This document shows positions 20,718 through 33,923 of a stretch of 64,000 nt of DNA, piece by piece (position 1 is the stretch's first letter; every line of letters starts with the position of its first letter). The stretch is taken from assembly GCF_051014445.1 (NCBI RefSeq), contig NC_135141.1:5022001-5086000 (forward strand). Reading direction: 5' to 3'. A model generated the notes under the pieces. The model was not told the DNA's origin. It saw only the letters and a program-made list of their open reading frames with translations, and ran no database searches. A program made the position numbers and the translations under genes. The DNA is from Colletes latitarsis. Taxonomy: Eukaryota > Arthropoda > Insecta > Hymenoptera > Colletidae.

Positions 20718-23700
20718 TCGGGACTCACCCGCGGCCTCCTCCAGGCCTCCCCTTCCAGTGTTTTGGGGCGCCTCTGCGCGCCCCGGATCTTTGCCGCCGT
20801 ACGAGGCCAGCACCCCCCTACAAAGGGGCTCTGACCCGCACGGCGACTGGGTTGCCGCTTGTTGTGGGGGAATTGCAACACCCCCACCAGACAACACATC
20901 TTCCGATATTGTGGAGGTGGAGGGCGCTGAGTCGATAGGCGTCACATCCACCTCCATCATCTCCGTCGCTGGGGGCGGTGCAGGTTTACACCCAAACATT
21001 TTCACCGCCGCCGCGACAGCTGCTGGGGCGGGAATAGTCCCCGACACCACAGCAGGTGACGGCTGGGAACAAGCCGCCCCCTGAACCTCCATCGCGACGG
21101 GCAGCGGTGCCGGCTCAACACCAGCCGACACCGTGGATGGGGGCACAACCGCACCCTTTCCCTTCTACCCCTTCCGTTTGGGGGGACGGCATGCCGCCCC
21201 ACCCATTCGGTGATCCGCTGGCCGCCCCAAGCCCACACAAAGGGGGCATTTTGGGGCGGCCGTACACTCCTTGGCTGTGTGGGAGGCCCCCCCGCAACGG
21301 TAACAGAGGCCGCTGCGATCAACTGTGCTGGTACGCCGCTGCCGGACATGGCCGAACTCTAGGCAGCGGTGACACTGCAGCGGCCTCGCGGCAAGCACCG
21401 CCAGCCGGGCTTCGAGGAAGCCGACCATTAATCGGCCGGACTTCGCGTGCTTAGTTGCGGCGCGAAGGGGACAGCGGGCCCAGGCAGTAAACATGCCCGA
21501 GCTGTCCCGGCGGAGGTCACCAACGTTGACCTCCGCAGCACCACAACCCCCGGCTGTGGCAAGGGCCTCCCTTACCACGTCCTGGGTGGCTGCCTCCGAC
21601 AGGCCGGACACCCTTAACTCGACCTGTTTCTGGGGGCAAGCCACCCGAACACCCTCGACCTGGAGGGCCCCCTCAAGACGCGCCCTCAGGGCGGTCGCCT
21701 TCTCTTTGCCCTTCTCACCGGGGATTGCTAATAAGAGCGCCCCGGTGTCCGCCCTGGTGGGCCGCATCCCAGTGATCCCGAGATCATTACAGATCCCGGG
21801 CATCACCTTATTGAGGAGGGGGCCCAGATCTCCTTCCCTCCCAGCAGCGGCGGTCACCGAGGCTGCTGCGTTCTTTGGCAGCCTCGGTAACTTAACCGCC
21901 GCCGTCTGGGTACCGCACTTCTTCTTTGTGCCGGCCGTATTATTAGCGGCTGGCCGACCCGTTGCGACGGATATCCCGCCCTTGTTGGAGGATGCGGCAG
22001 GTGCCGCACCCTTTCCGCTTCCCTTACCCTTCCCCCGCCTCACCGCAACCGCCCACGTACCCTGCCCGTCGTTGGCTGGGGCAGAGACGGCTTTCGCCAC
22101 GTTGCTGTGGACTGGCGGAGCGGACCTGCCGCTACCCGCCTTGGGTGGTGATGGTGCGGGGAGAGGTGCAGCCTTTTGCGACACTTTAGTGTTCGCCGCT
22201 GGTGGCTTTGCCACCTCCGCCATTCTCGCTGCAGGAGTGCCACTGTGGCGCTTGGTGGCGCCTGTCCTTTTCGGTGTCGGTTGGGGGGGTGTCACGGAGG
22301 CTATGACGTGTGCATTCGCGCTCCCGGGCTTCGTCCCCGCGGTCCCCTTCGCCTTCCCCCTCTGTATGTCCGGTCCCTTCGCCGTAACCGGAAGGGCCAC
22401 CACCACGGATGGAGAAGGGGTCATGGGGTTTTTCCCAGTGGCGGGCGGGACACAGCCCGCCATACCGCTTCAAAGCGGGCATCAATCCGGCCCTCCACGG
22501 CCGATATGTGCCCCGCCATCTCGGAAACCCTTTTGAGGACTTCGGTCATCATGACCATCAAAGGGCTTCCGGATGCGGGGCTCCCCTTCTAATGTGGGGC
22601 GGTTCCATCTGTGAGCGACGGTCCAGGGATGGCCAACTCCACCTCCATACTAGAGTCCCCCCCGGCTAAAGTGGACGGAAGAAGATCCTTCCGCCTTGGC
22701 CGAGGGGCACGAGGCAGCTCATGGTCGAGCGGCTCCTCGCCGGCCACCTCGTCACCCGTTCTCAGCAGCCTACGCTGCTCTTGCTTTAACCTCAGACGGC
22801 CCACTTCCCGTCTGAGGTGCTCTAGCTCCCTGTCCTTGACCCTGACGGTTTCGGACAGGGTGGTGGCGGCATTATCGGCCACCTGCAGCCTCTTCTCGAG
22901 GGCCTTCGCCCTCCTCTCCCATTCGCCTTGGCGAATGATAACTTCCCGGGCCGGCCTGTTCGGGTTTTCGGCGCGGTCAGCTCTGCCGTGGAGTTCCTCG
23001 GCTCTGACCATCGCCACCCGCGCTGCCAAACGGAGCCCACGGATGTCCGTCGTCTTCAGGTGGCTCGCGGTGTCTGCCACCCGGACGACGGACTCCAATT
23101 GCTCCTTGAGCCGGCCCAGGAGCTCGTCCAACTTCATGACCTCCGCTATATTGCGGAGGTCTGCCTGCTTCGGCAGGGCCTTCATCCCTGGACCCAACTT
23201 CTTTGGGTCCACAAAAATGCCCCTAGGTCTTCCTGCCCCGGGGCCCTTCCTTTTCCTCTTCCGGGGCCCATAATCCTCGTCGCCTGAGTCGACGCTCTCA
23301 CCATCGTCGGCGGTAGATCGACTAGGCGCCCATTCGTCTTCGTCCATGGAGCCGCCGTCGAGGATGGTAACGGACTCCTCGACGCACGACGACGCCACGT
23401 CTTTGCCCTGGGCCGCGTCGCTCAGCGAGAGCTGCGGTCCCGCGGCACCATGCCTCTTTCGCGGAGGTGAAGCCTTCCCAGCCTTACGCCACTCCGTGGA
23501 ATCTAGCCGCTCCAGGCTAACTACGGGGACGGGGCCACACCTCTGACGGTCGTCCTCACCACCAATGTGGATCCCCAGCGGGGGATTAATTACCTCAACA
23601 CTCATGACCGTGGGCCTAAACCCACCAGGAAGTGGTCCATCCATTCCATTGTCGATAAAGATATTCTCACCATCCGATATGCATGCCTGTCCGTTATCCA

Positions 23701-23743
23701 AATTGCCAGTTCGGTTGCTTACTTGAGATTGAATGAGATCCAT
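20715..23743 (-). pseudogene. B1 ORF1: gag-like protein with coiled coil and zinc knuckles
   Basis: This is an RNA-binding ORF1 of about 1,000 codons. The first ATG in the long frame is at 23743; a second candidate start is 23605. In order there are an acidic stretch, a basic RKRKRK segment with GRPRG (possible nuclear localisation signal or DNA contact), heptad-like helices (about 23150-22750), an Ala/Lys/Pro-rich middle, and three zinc-knuckle-like motifs before 21180. The first knuckle reads CHRCLEFGHVRQR, so its fourth Cys is replaced by Arg. Breaks: TAG at 22591-22589, a frameshift near the A run at about 22430, and TAG at 21167-21165. After the last TAG the same frame runs about 150 codons to the TAATG. 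Confidence 0.82.
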
Positions 23744-24139
23744 AACTATTCCCACGAGCGTGGTCGAAATGGATGTCACCCCAGGCAGAGCCGCCTTGCC
23801 CGGGGAAGCCTAATACTCCGGGGGTTCGGCAGGTGCCCCCGGAGGTGGTCGCTAGGGATTGGGCCTACTCTCCCAACCATGCATCCCATCGCCGCGCACC
23901 ATAACTTAGGATTAGAGGGTAAGTTATAGAGTTACCATCCTCGCAGCCCCGGCGGTTAAGCCAAGGCCCCCGTTCCTCCTGCCGTCACGTACCATTTACA
24001 AAACCAAAAATGGAGTTGTGAATGGGTCGTTGCGACGACCAACAGGAGGCTTACGGTGTGATTAGCATCAAATACCTCGGGGTCGCTACGCCCCGTACTG
24101 CGCCGGACACCTGGCCGGACACAGCCCCTCAGGGACCAC
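23744..24139 (-). other. B1 5' UTR
   Basis: This is about 396 nt from the element 5' end (GTGGTCCCTGAGG) to the first ORF1 ATG. It contains a short hairpin (GGTCGT and ACGACC around a 4-nt loop, near 24030) and two CCGGACAC copies near 24110-24123. R1-clade elements usually have an internal promoter here, but I see no motif that proves one. Confidence 0.6.
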
Positions 24140-25197
24140 AACCCAGACCTAACCCAGACCTAACCGGGGTTACCGACTAAAATACTGACCGAATCCAGGT
24201 TTAATTGACTGTTACTGTGTGGTACCACGTTACTACGTGATTCAAACCCGAAAAAACCCAGGATCTGGTACACAAGTATGCGAAGAAGGCAAAATCATGA
24301 GCCAGATGCGGGCATAACCCAGACCTAACCCAGACCTAACCGGGGCTACCGACTAAAATACTGACCGAATCCAGGTTTAATTGACTGTCACTGTGAGGTG
24401 CCACATTACTACGTGATTCAAACCCAAACCTAACCCAGGATCTGGCCAACAAGTATGCGATGAAGGCAAAATCATGAGCCAGATGCGGGCATAACCCAGA
24501 CCTAACCCAGACCTAACCGGGGCTACCGACTAAAATACTGACCGAAACCAGGATTTACTGACTGTTACTGTGTGGTACCACATTACTACGTGACTCAAAT
24601 CTGAAAAAACCCAGGATCTGGCCAACAAGTATGCGATGAAGGCAAAATCATGAGCCAGATGCGGGCATAACCCAGACCTAACCCAGACCTAACCGGATTT
24701 ATCCTCTGAAATATTGATCGCTACAAGGTTTAATTGACTGTTACAGTGTGGTACCACATTACTACGTGATGCAAACCCGAAAAAACCCAGGATCTGGTAA
24801 ACATGTATGCGAAGAAGGCAAAATCATGAGCCAGATGCGGGCATAACCCTGACCAAACCCAGACATAACCGGGGTTACCGACTAAAATACTGACCGAATC
24901 CAGGTTTAATTGACTGTCACTGTGGGGTGCCACATTACTACGTGATTCAAACCCGAAAAAACACAGGATTCGGCCAACAAGTATGCGAAGAAGGCAACAT
25001 CATGAGCCAGATGCGGGCATAACCCAGACCTAACACAGACCTAACCGGTTTTATCCTCCAAAATATTGATCGATACCAGGTTTAATTGAATGGTACTGTG
25101 TGGTTCCACAATACTATGTGATTCAAACCCACACCTAACCCAGGATCTGGCCAACAAGTATGCGAAGAAGGCAAAATCATGAGCCAGATGCGGGCAT

Positions 25198-25287
25198 AAC
25201 CCAGACCTAACCGGGGTTACCGACTAAAATACTGACCGAATCCAGGTTTAATTGACTATCACAAAATCATGAGCCAGATGCGGGCAT
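25198..25287 (+). repeat. Truncated satellite monomer (90 bp)
   Basis: This unit jumps from TTAATTGACTATCAC to AAAATCATGAGCC, losing about 87 bp, or half a monomer, including the palindrome and the CAGGATCTGG part. It is a rare exception to the strict 176-177 bp spacing. Confidence 0.85.
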
Positions 25288-28200
25288 AACCCAGACATAA
25301 CCCAGACCAAACCGGTATTATCCTCTAAAATGTGGTTGGACACCAGGTTTAATTGACTGTTTCAGTGTGGTACCACATTACTACGTGATTCAAACCCGAA
25401 AAAACCCAGGATCTGGCCAACAAGTATGCGATGAAGGCAAAATCAAGAGCCAGATGCGGGCATAACCCAGACCTAACCGGATTTATCCTCTAAAATATTG
25501 ATCGATACAAGGTTTAATTGACTGTTACTGTGTGGTACCACATTACTACGTGATTCAGACCCGAAAAAACCCAGGATCTGGCCAACAGGTATGCGAAGAA
25601 GGCAAAGTCATGAGCCAGATGCGAGCATAACCCAGACCTAACCCAGACCTAACCGGTTTTATCCTCTAAAATATTGATCGATACCAGGTTTAATTGACTG
25701 TTACTGTGTGGTACCACATTACTACGTGACTCAAACCCGAAAAAACCCAGGATCTGGCCAACACGAATGCGGAAAAGGCAAAATCATGAGCCAGATGCGG
25801 GCATAACCCAGGCCTAACCCAGACCTATCCGGTGTCATCCTTTAAAATATTGATCCAAACCAGGATTTATTGACTGTCACTATGTGGTACCACATTACTA
25901 CGTGACTCAAACCTGAAAAAACCCAGGATCTGGTAAACAAGTATGCGAAGAAGGCAAAATCATGAGCCAGATGCGGGCATAACCCAGACCTAACCCAGAC
26001 CTAACCGGGGTTACCGACTAAAATACTGACCGAATCCAGGTTTAATTGACTGTTTCAGTGTGGTACCACATTACTACGTGATTCAAACCCGAAAAAACCC
26101 AGGATCTGGTAAACAAGTATGCGAAGAAGGCAAAATCATGATCCAAATGCGGGCATAACCCAGACCTAACCCAGACCTAACCGGTGTTATCCACTAAAAT
26201 GTGGTTGGACACCAGGTCTAATTGACTGTTTCAGTGTGGTACCACATTACTACGTGATTCAAACCCGAAAAAACCCAGGATCTGGTAAACAAGTATGCGA
26301 AGAAGGCAAAATCATGATCCAAATGCGGGCATAACCCAGACCTAACCCAGACCTAACCGGTGTTATCCACTAAAATATTGATCGATACCAGGTTTAATTG
26401 AATGGTACTGTGTGGTTCCACATTACTACGTGATTCAAACCCAGACCTAACCCAGGATCTGGCCAACAAGTATGCGATGAAGGTAAAATCATGAGACAGG
26501 TGCGGGCATAACCCAGACCTAACCCAGACCTAACCGGATTTATCCTCTAAAATACTGACCGGATCCAGGTTTAATTGACTGTCACTGTGAGGTGCCAAAT
26601 TACTACGTGATTCAAACACGAAAAAACCCAGGATCCGGCCTACAAGTATGCGATGAAGGCAAAATCATGATCCAAATGCGGGCATAACCCAGACCTAACC
26701 CAGACCTAACCGGTGTTATCCACTAATATATTAATCGATACCAGGTTTAATTGAATGGTACTGTGTGGTTCCACATTACTACGTGATTCAAACCCAGACC
26801 TAACCCAGGATCTGGCCAACAAGTATGCGAAGAAGGCAAAATCATGAGCCAGATGTGGGCATAGCCCAGACCTAACCCAGACCTAACCGGATTTATCCGC
26901 TGAAAGATTGATCGATACCAGGTTTAATTGAATGGTACTGTGTGGTTCCACATTACTATGTGATTCAAAACCAGACCTAACCCAAGATCTGGTAAACAAG
27001 TACGCGAAGAAGGCAAAATCATGATCCAAATGCGGGCATAATCCAGACCTAACCCAGACCTAACCGGTGTTATCCACTAAAATATTGATCGATACCAGGT
27101 TTAATTGACTGTCACTGTGGGGTGCCACATTACTACGTGATTCAAACCCAGACCTAACCCAGGATCTGGCCAACAAGTATGCGAAGAAGGCAAAATCATG
27201 AGCCAGATACGGGCATAACCCAGACCTAACCCAGACCTAACCGGTGTCATCCTTTAAAATATTGATCGAAACCAGGATTTATTGACTGTTACTGTGTGGT
27301 ACCACATTACTACGTGACTCAAATCTGAAAAAACCCAGGATCTGGCCAACAAGTATGCGAAGAAGGCAAAATCATGAGCCAGATGCGGGCATAACCCAGA
27401 CCTAACCAAGACCTAACCGGTTTTAACCTCAAAAATATTGATCGTTACCAGGTTTAATTGACTGTTACTGTGTGGTACCACATTACTACGTGATTCAAAC
27501 CCGAAAAAACCCAGGATCTGGCCAACACGAATGCGGAAAAGGCAAAATCATGAGCCAGATGCGGGCATAACCCAGACCTAACCCAGACCTATCCGGTGTC
27601 ATCCCTTAAAATATTGATCGAAACCAGGATTTATTGACTGTTACTGTGTGGTGCCACATTACTACGTGACTCAAATCTGAAAAAACCCAGGATCTGGCCA
27701 ACAAGTATGCGAAGAAGGCAAATATCATGAGCCAGATGCGGGCATAACCCAGACCTAACCCAGACCTAACCGGTGTTATCCACTAATATATTAATCGATA
27801 CCAGGTTTAATTGAATGGTACTGTGTGGTTCCACATTACTACGTGATTCAAACCCAGACCTAACCCAGGATCTGGCCAACAAGTATGCGAAGAAGGCAAA
27901 ATCATGAGCCAGATGTGGGCATAGCCCAGACCTAACCCAGACCTAACCGGATTTATCCGCTGAAAGATTGATCGATACCAGGTTTAATTGAATGGTACTG
28001 TGTGGTTCCACATTACTATGTGATTCAAAACCAGACCTAACCCAAGATCTGGTAAACAAGTACGCGAAGAAGGCAAAATCATGATCCAAATGCGGGCATA
28101 ATCCAGACCTAACCCAGACCTAACCGGTGTTATCCACTAAAATATTGATCGATACCAGGTTTAATTGACTGTCACTGTGGGGTGCCACATTACTACGTGA

Positions 28201-30529
28201 CTCAAATCTGAAAAAACCCAGGATCTGGCCAACAAGTATGCGAAGAAGGCAAAATCATGAGCCAGATGCGGGCATAACCCAGACCTAACCAAGACCTAAC
28301 CGGTTTTATCCTCAAAAATATTGATCGATACCAGGTTTAATTGACTGTTACTGTGTGGTACCACATTACTACGTGACTCAAACCCGAAAAAACCCAGGAT
28401 CTGGCCAACACGAATGCGGAAAAGGCAAAATCATGAGCCAGATGCGGGCATAACCCAGACCTAACCCAGACCTATCCGGTGTCATCCCTTAAAATATTGA
28501 TCGAAACCAGGATTTATTGACTGTTACTGTGTGGTACCACATTACTACGTGACTCAAATCTGAAAAAACCCAGGATCTGGCCAACAAGTATGCGAAGAAG
28601 GCAAAATCATGAGCCAGATGCGGGCATAACCCAGACCTAACCAAGACCTAACCGGTTTTATCCTCAAAAATATTGATCGATACCAGGTTTAATTGACTGT
28701 TACTGTGTGGTACCACATTACTACGTGACTCAAACCCGAAAAAACCCAGGATCTGGCCAACACGAATGCGGAAAAGGCAAAATCATGAGCCAGATGCGGG
28801 CATAACCCAGGCCTAACCCAGACCTATCCGGTGTCATCCTTTAAAATATTGATCCAAACCAGGATTTATTGACTGTCACTATGTGGTACCACATTACTAC
28901 GTGACTCAAACCTGAAAAAACCCAGGATCTGGTAAACAAGTATGCGAAGAAGGCAAAATCATGAGCCAGATGCGGGCATAACCCAGACCTAACCCAGACC
29001 TAACCGGGGTTACCGACTAAAATACTGACCGAATCCAGGTTTAATTGACTGTTTCAGTGTGGTACCACATTACTACGTGATTCAAACCCGAAAAAACCCA
29101 GGATCTGGTAAACAAGTATGCGAAGAAGGCAAAATCATGATCCAAATGCGGGCATAACCCAGACCTAACCCAGACCTAACCGGTGTTATCCACTAAAATA
29201 TTGATCGATACCAGGTTTAATTGAACGGTACTTTGTGGTTCCACATTACTATGTGGTTCAATCCCAGACCTAACCCAGGATCTGGTAAACAAGTATGCGA
29301 AGAAGGCAAAATCATGAGCCAGATACGGGCATAACCCAGACCTAACCCAGACCTAACCGGATTTGTCCTCTAAAATATTGATCGATACCAGGTTTAATTG
29401 AACGGTACTTTGTGGTTCCACATTACTATGTGATTCAAACCCGAAAAAACCCAGGATCTGGCCAACAAGTATGCGAAGATGGCAAAATCATGAGCCAGAT
29501 GCGGGCATAACCCAGACCTAACCCAGACCTAACCGGTTTTATCCTGTAAAATATTGACCGAATCCAGGTTTAATTGACTGTCACTGTGAGGTGCCACATT
29601 ACTACGTGATTCAAACCCGAAAAAACCCAGGATCTGGCCAACAAGTATGCGAAGATGACAAAATCATGAGCCACATGCGGGCATAACCCAGACCTAACCC
29701 AGACCTAACCGGTTTTATCCTCTAAAATATGTATCGATACCAGGTTTAATTGAATTGTACTGTGTGGTTCCACATTACAACGTGATTCAAACTCAGACCT
29801 AACCCAGGATCTGGCCAACAAGTATGCGATGAAGGCAACATCATGAGCCAGATACGGGCATAACCCAGACCTAACCGGATTTATCCTCTGAAATATTGAT
29901 CGATACCAGGTTTAATTGACTGCCACTGTGAGGTGCCACATTACTGCGTGATTCAAACCCAGACCTAACCCAGGATCTGGCCAACAAGTATGCGAAGAAG
30001 GCAAAATCATGAGCCAGATACGGGCATAACCCAGACCTAACCCAGACCTAACCGGATTTATCCTCTAAAATATTGATCGATACCAGGTTTAATTGAACGG
30101 TACTTTGTGGTTCCACATTACTATGTGATTCTATCCCAGACCTAACCCAGGATCTGGTAAACAAGTATGCGAAGAAGGCAAAATCATGAGCCAGATGCGG
30201 GCATAACCCAGATCTAACCCAGGCCTAACCGGGGTTACCGACTAAAATACTGACCGAATCCAGGTTTAATTGACTGTTACTGTGTGGTACCACATTACTA
30301 CTTGATTCAAACCCGAAAAAAACCCAGGATCTGGTAAACAAGTATGCGAAGATGGCAAAATCATGAGCCAGATGCGGGCATAACCCAGACCTAACCCAGA
30401 CATAACCGGTATTATCCTCTAAAATATTTATCGATACCAGGTTTACTTGAATTATACTGTGTGGTTCGACATTACTACGTGATTCAAACCCAGACCTAAC
30501 CCAGGATCTGGCCAACAAGTTTGCGAAGA

Positions 30530-30620
30530 AGGCTAAATCATGAGCCAGATGCGGGCATAACCCAGACCTAACCCAGACCTAACCGGTGTTGCCGACTAAA
30601 ATACTGACAGAATCCAGGTT
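30530..30620 (+). other. Unoccupied B insertion site in a sister repeat unit
   Basis: The text GAAGGCTAAATCATGAGCC, then GATGCGGGCATAACCCAGACCTAACC and TTGCCGACTAAAATACTGACAGAATCC, matches the joined flanks of B2 with no element present. Similar empty sites lie at about 56820-56910 and 58385-58475. They give the pre-insertion sequence and confirm the duplication GGGCATAACCCAGACC. Confidence 0.85.
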
Positions 30621-33600
30621 TAATTCACAGTTACTGTGAGGTGCCACATTACTACGTGATTCAAACCCGAGAAAACCAAGGATCTGGCCAACAAGTATGC
30701 GAAGAAGGCGAAATCATGAGCCAGATGCGGGCATAACCCAGACCTAACCCAGACCAAACCGGTATCCTCATCTAAAATGTGGTTGGACACCAGCTTTAAT
30801 TGACTGTTTCGGCGTGGTACCACATTACTGCCTGATTCAAACCCGAAAGAACCCAGGATCTGGCCAACAAGTATGCGAAGAAGGCCAAATCATGAGCCAG
30901 ATGCGGGCATAACCCAGACCTAACCCAGACCTAACCGGTGTTACCGACTAAAATACTGACCGAATCCAGGTTTAATTCACAGTTACTGTGAGGTGCCACA
31001 TTACTACGTGATTCAAACCCGAGAAAACCAAGGATCTGGCCAACAAGTATGCGAAGAAGGCGAAATCATGAGCCAGATGCGAGCATAACCCAGACCTAAC
31101 CCAGACCAAACCGGTATCCTCCTCTAAAACGTGGTTGGACACCAGGTTTAATTGACTGTTTCGGCGTGGTACCACATTACTACGTGACTCAAACCCGAAA
31201 AAACCCAGGATCTGGTCAAAAAGCTTGCGATGAAGGCAAAATCATGAGCCAGATGCGGGCATAACCCAGACCTAACCCAGACCAAACCGGTATTATCCTC
31301 TAAAATGTGGTTGGACACCAGGTTTAATTGACTGTTTCAGAGTGGTACCACATTACTACGTGATTCAAACCCGAAAAAACCAAGGATCTGGCCAACATGT
31401 ATGCGATGAAGGCAAAATCAAGAGCCAGATGCGGGCATAACCCAGACCTAACCCAGACCTAACCGGATTTATCCTCTAAAATACTGACCGAATCCAGGTT
31501 TAATTGACTGTCACTGTGAGGTGCCAAATTACTACGTGATTCAAACCCGAAAAAACCCAGGATCCGGCCAACAAGTATGCGAAGGAGGCAAAATCATGAG
31601 CCAGATGCGGGCATAACCCAGACCTAACCCAGACCAAACCGGTATTATACTCTAAAATGTGGTTGGACACCAGGTTTAATTGACTGTCTCAGTGTGGTAC
31701 CACATTACTACGTGATTCAAACCCAGACCTAACCCAGGATCTGGCCAACAAGTATGCGAAGAAGGCTAAATCATGAGCCAGATGCGGGCATAACCCAGAC
31801 CTAACCCAGACCTAACCGGTGTTACCGACTAGAATACTGACAGAATCCAGGTTTAATTCACAGTTAGTGTGAGGTGCCACATTACTACGTGATTCAAACC
31901 CGAGAAAACCAAGGATCTGGCCAACAAGTATGCGAAGAAGGCGAAATCATGAGACAGATGCGGGCATAACCCAGACCTAACCCAGACCAAACTGGTATCC
32001 TCCTCTAAAATGAGGTTGGACACCAGCTCTAATTGACTGTTTCGGCGTGTGACCACATTACTACGTGATTCAAACCCGAAAAAAGCTAGGAACTGGACAA
32101 CAAGTTTGCGATGAAGGTAAAATCATGAGACAGATGCGGGCATAACCCAGACCTAACCCAGACCTAACCGGTTTTATCCTGTTAAATATTGACCGAATCC
32201 AGGTTTAATTGACTGTCACTGTGAGGTGCCACATTACTACGTGATTCAAACCCGAAAAAACCCAGGACCTGGCCAACAAGTATGCGAAGATGGCAAAATC
32301 ATGAGCCACATGCGGGCATAACCCAGACCTAACCCAGACATAACCGGTTTTATCCTCTAAAATATGTATCGATACCAGGTTTAATTGAATTGTACTGTGT
32401 GGTTCCACATTATAACGTGATTCAAACTCAGACCTAACCCAGGATCTGGCCAACAAGTATGCGATGAAGGCAAAATCATGAGCCAGATACGGGCATAACC
32501 CAGACCTAACCCAGACCTAACCGGATTTATCCTCTGAAATATTGATCGATACAAGGTTTAATTGACTGTTACTGTGTGGTACCACATTACTACGTGATTC
32601 AAACCTGGAAAAAACCCAGGATATAGCCAACAAGTATGCGAAGAAGGCAAAACCATGAGCCAGATGCGGGCATAACCCAGACCTAACCCAGACATAACCG
32701 GTTTTATCCTCCAAAATATTTATCGATACCAGGTTTAATTGAATTATACTGCGTGGTTCCACATTACTACGTGATTCAAACCCAGACCTTACCCAGGCTC
32801 TGGCCAACAAGTATGCGATGAAGGCAAAATCATAAGCCAGATGTGGGCATAGCCCAGACCTAACCCAGACCTAACCGGATTTATCCTCTGGAAGATTGAT
32901 CGATACCAGGTTTAATTGAATGGTACTGTGTGGTTCCACATTACTATGTGATTCAAAACCAGACCTAAGCCAAGATCTGGTAAACAAGTATGCGAAGAAG
33001 GCAAAATCATGATCCAAATGCGGGCATAACCCAGACCTAACCCAGACCTAACCGGTGTTATCCACTAAAATATTGATCGATACCAGGTTTAATTGACTGT
33101 CACTGTGAGGTGCCACATTACTGCGTGATTCACACCCAGACCTAACCCAGGATCTGGCCAACAAGTATGCGAAGAAGGCAAAATCATGAGCCAGATACGG
33201 GCATAACCCAGACCTAACCCAGACCTAACCGGATTTATCCTCTAAAACATTGATCGATACCAGGTTTAATTGAACGGTGCTTTGTGGTTCCACATTCCTA
33301 TGTGATTCAATCCCAGACCTAACCCAGGATCTGGTAAACAAGTATGCGATGAAGGCAAAATCATGAGCCAGATGCGGGTATAACCCAGACCTAACCCAGG
33401 CCTAACCGGGGTTACCGACTAAAATACTGACCGAATCCAGGTTTAATTGATGTTACTGTGTGGTACCACATTACTACTTGATTCAAACCCGAAAAAAACC
33501 CAGGATCTGGTAAACAAGTATGCGAAGATGGCAAAATCATGAGCCAGATGCGGGCATAACCCAGACCTAACCCAGACATAACCGGTTTTATCCTCTAAAA

Positions 33601-33875
33601 TATTTATCGATACCAGGTTTACTTGAATTATACTGTGTGGTTCGACATTACTACGTGATTCAAACCCAGACCTAACCCAGGATCTGGCCAACAAGTATGC
33701 GAAGAAGGCTAAATCATGAGCCAGATGCGGGCATAACCCAGACCTTTTTTTTTTTTTTTTTTTTTTTAACGAGGTGAAATCCTCATGGACACCCCGGCTC
33801 CCTGGGGGGGAGGCCGGGGTAGTGCCGGATTCTTACCGTCTAAAACACCACGGTGACCGCCTGCGCCCTTTATCT

Positions 33876-33923
33876 GGGGAGAGTCACGGGAACCAAACTA
33901 GCGATACTACCGTGACTCTCCCC
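33876..33923 (-). other. 3' UTR hairpin of B2
   Basis: A perfect 14-bp stem (GGGGAGAGTCACGG at 33876-33889 with its complement at 33910-33923) and a 20-nt loop. The same hairpin lies at 35193-35240 (B3) and 43009-43056 (B4). The conserved CCACGGTGACC block is at 33848-33858 on plus. Confidence 0.78.

Larger units (their letters stand above)
16553..24139 (-). mobile_element. B1: full-length telomere-motif-associated R1-clade retrotransposon
   Basis: This minus-strand element runs from a 20-nt poly(A) (T-run 16553-16572) to a 5' end at about 24139. Without the nested A3 copy it is about 7.0 kb: a 5' UTR of about 400 nt, ORF1 with zinc knuckles, ORF2 with endonuclease and RT, and a 3' UTR of about 507 nt. 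In the sense direction the upstream flank ends TCTGGGTT and the downstream flank begins TGTCTGGGG, so it sits inside a TTAGGTCTGGG unit. SART1 and TRAS1 of silkworm are R1-clade elements that target telomeric repeats, and the layout here is like SART. The left flank is diverged satellite and the right flank the main satellite. No clean target duplication is visible. Confidence 0.9.
24140..33744 (+). repeat. Main satellite array, segment 1 (176-177 bp monomer)
   Basis: Forward tandem monomers. Successive AACCC starts lie at 24140, 24316, 24493, 24669, 24845, 25021 and 25198, giving a period of 176-177 bp. Each monomer opens with one or two exact CCCAGACCTAA units. Then come CTAAAATA-TGA-CGA, CAGGTTTAATTGA, TGTGGTACCACATTACTACGTGATTCAAACC, CAGGATCTGG and GCCAGATGCGGGCAT. 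Two alternating types differ in the middle: ACCCGAAAAAACCC or ACCCAGACCTAACCC. One monomer (25198-25287) is cut to 90 bp. No gene or RNA is seen. Confidence 0.95.

Noticed and set aside
21493..22536. 347-codon plus-strand frame and a 288-codon frame at 20218-21084
   Set aside because: Both are antisense to B1 ORF1/ORF2. Their composition (Pro/Ala/Arg-rich, no motif) fits a GC-rich shadow frame.
24000..24139. HDV-like self-cleaving ribozyme at the B1 5' end
   Set aside because: Some R2 and other non-LTR elements have one, but I found no complement to the first seven bases placed to form the P1 helix. A covariance-model search would decide.
33745..33767. T-runs as transcription terminators
   Set aside because: They are the poly(A) tails of minus-strand retroelements, placed exactly between the target duplicate and the 3' UTR.
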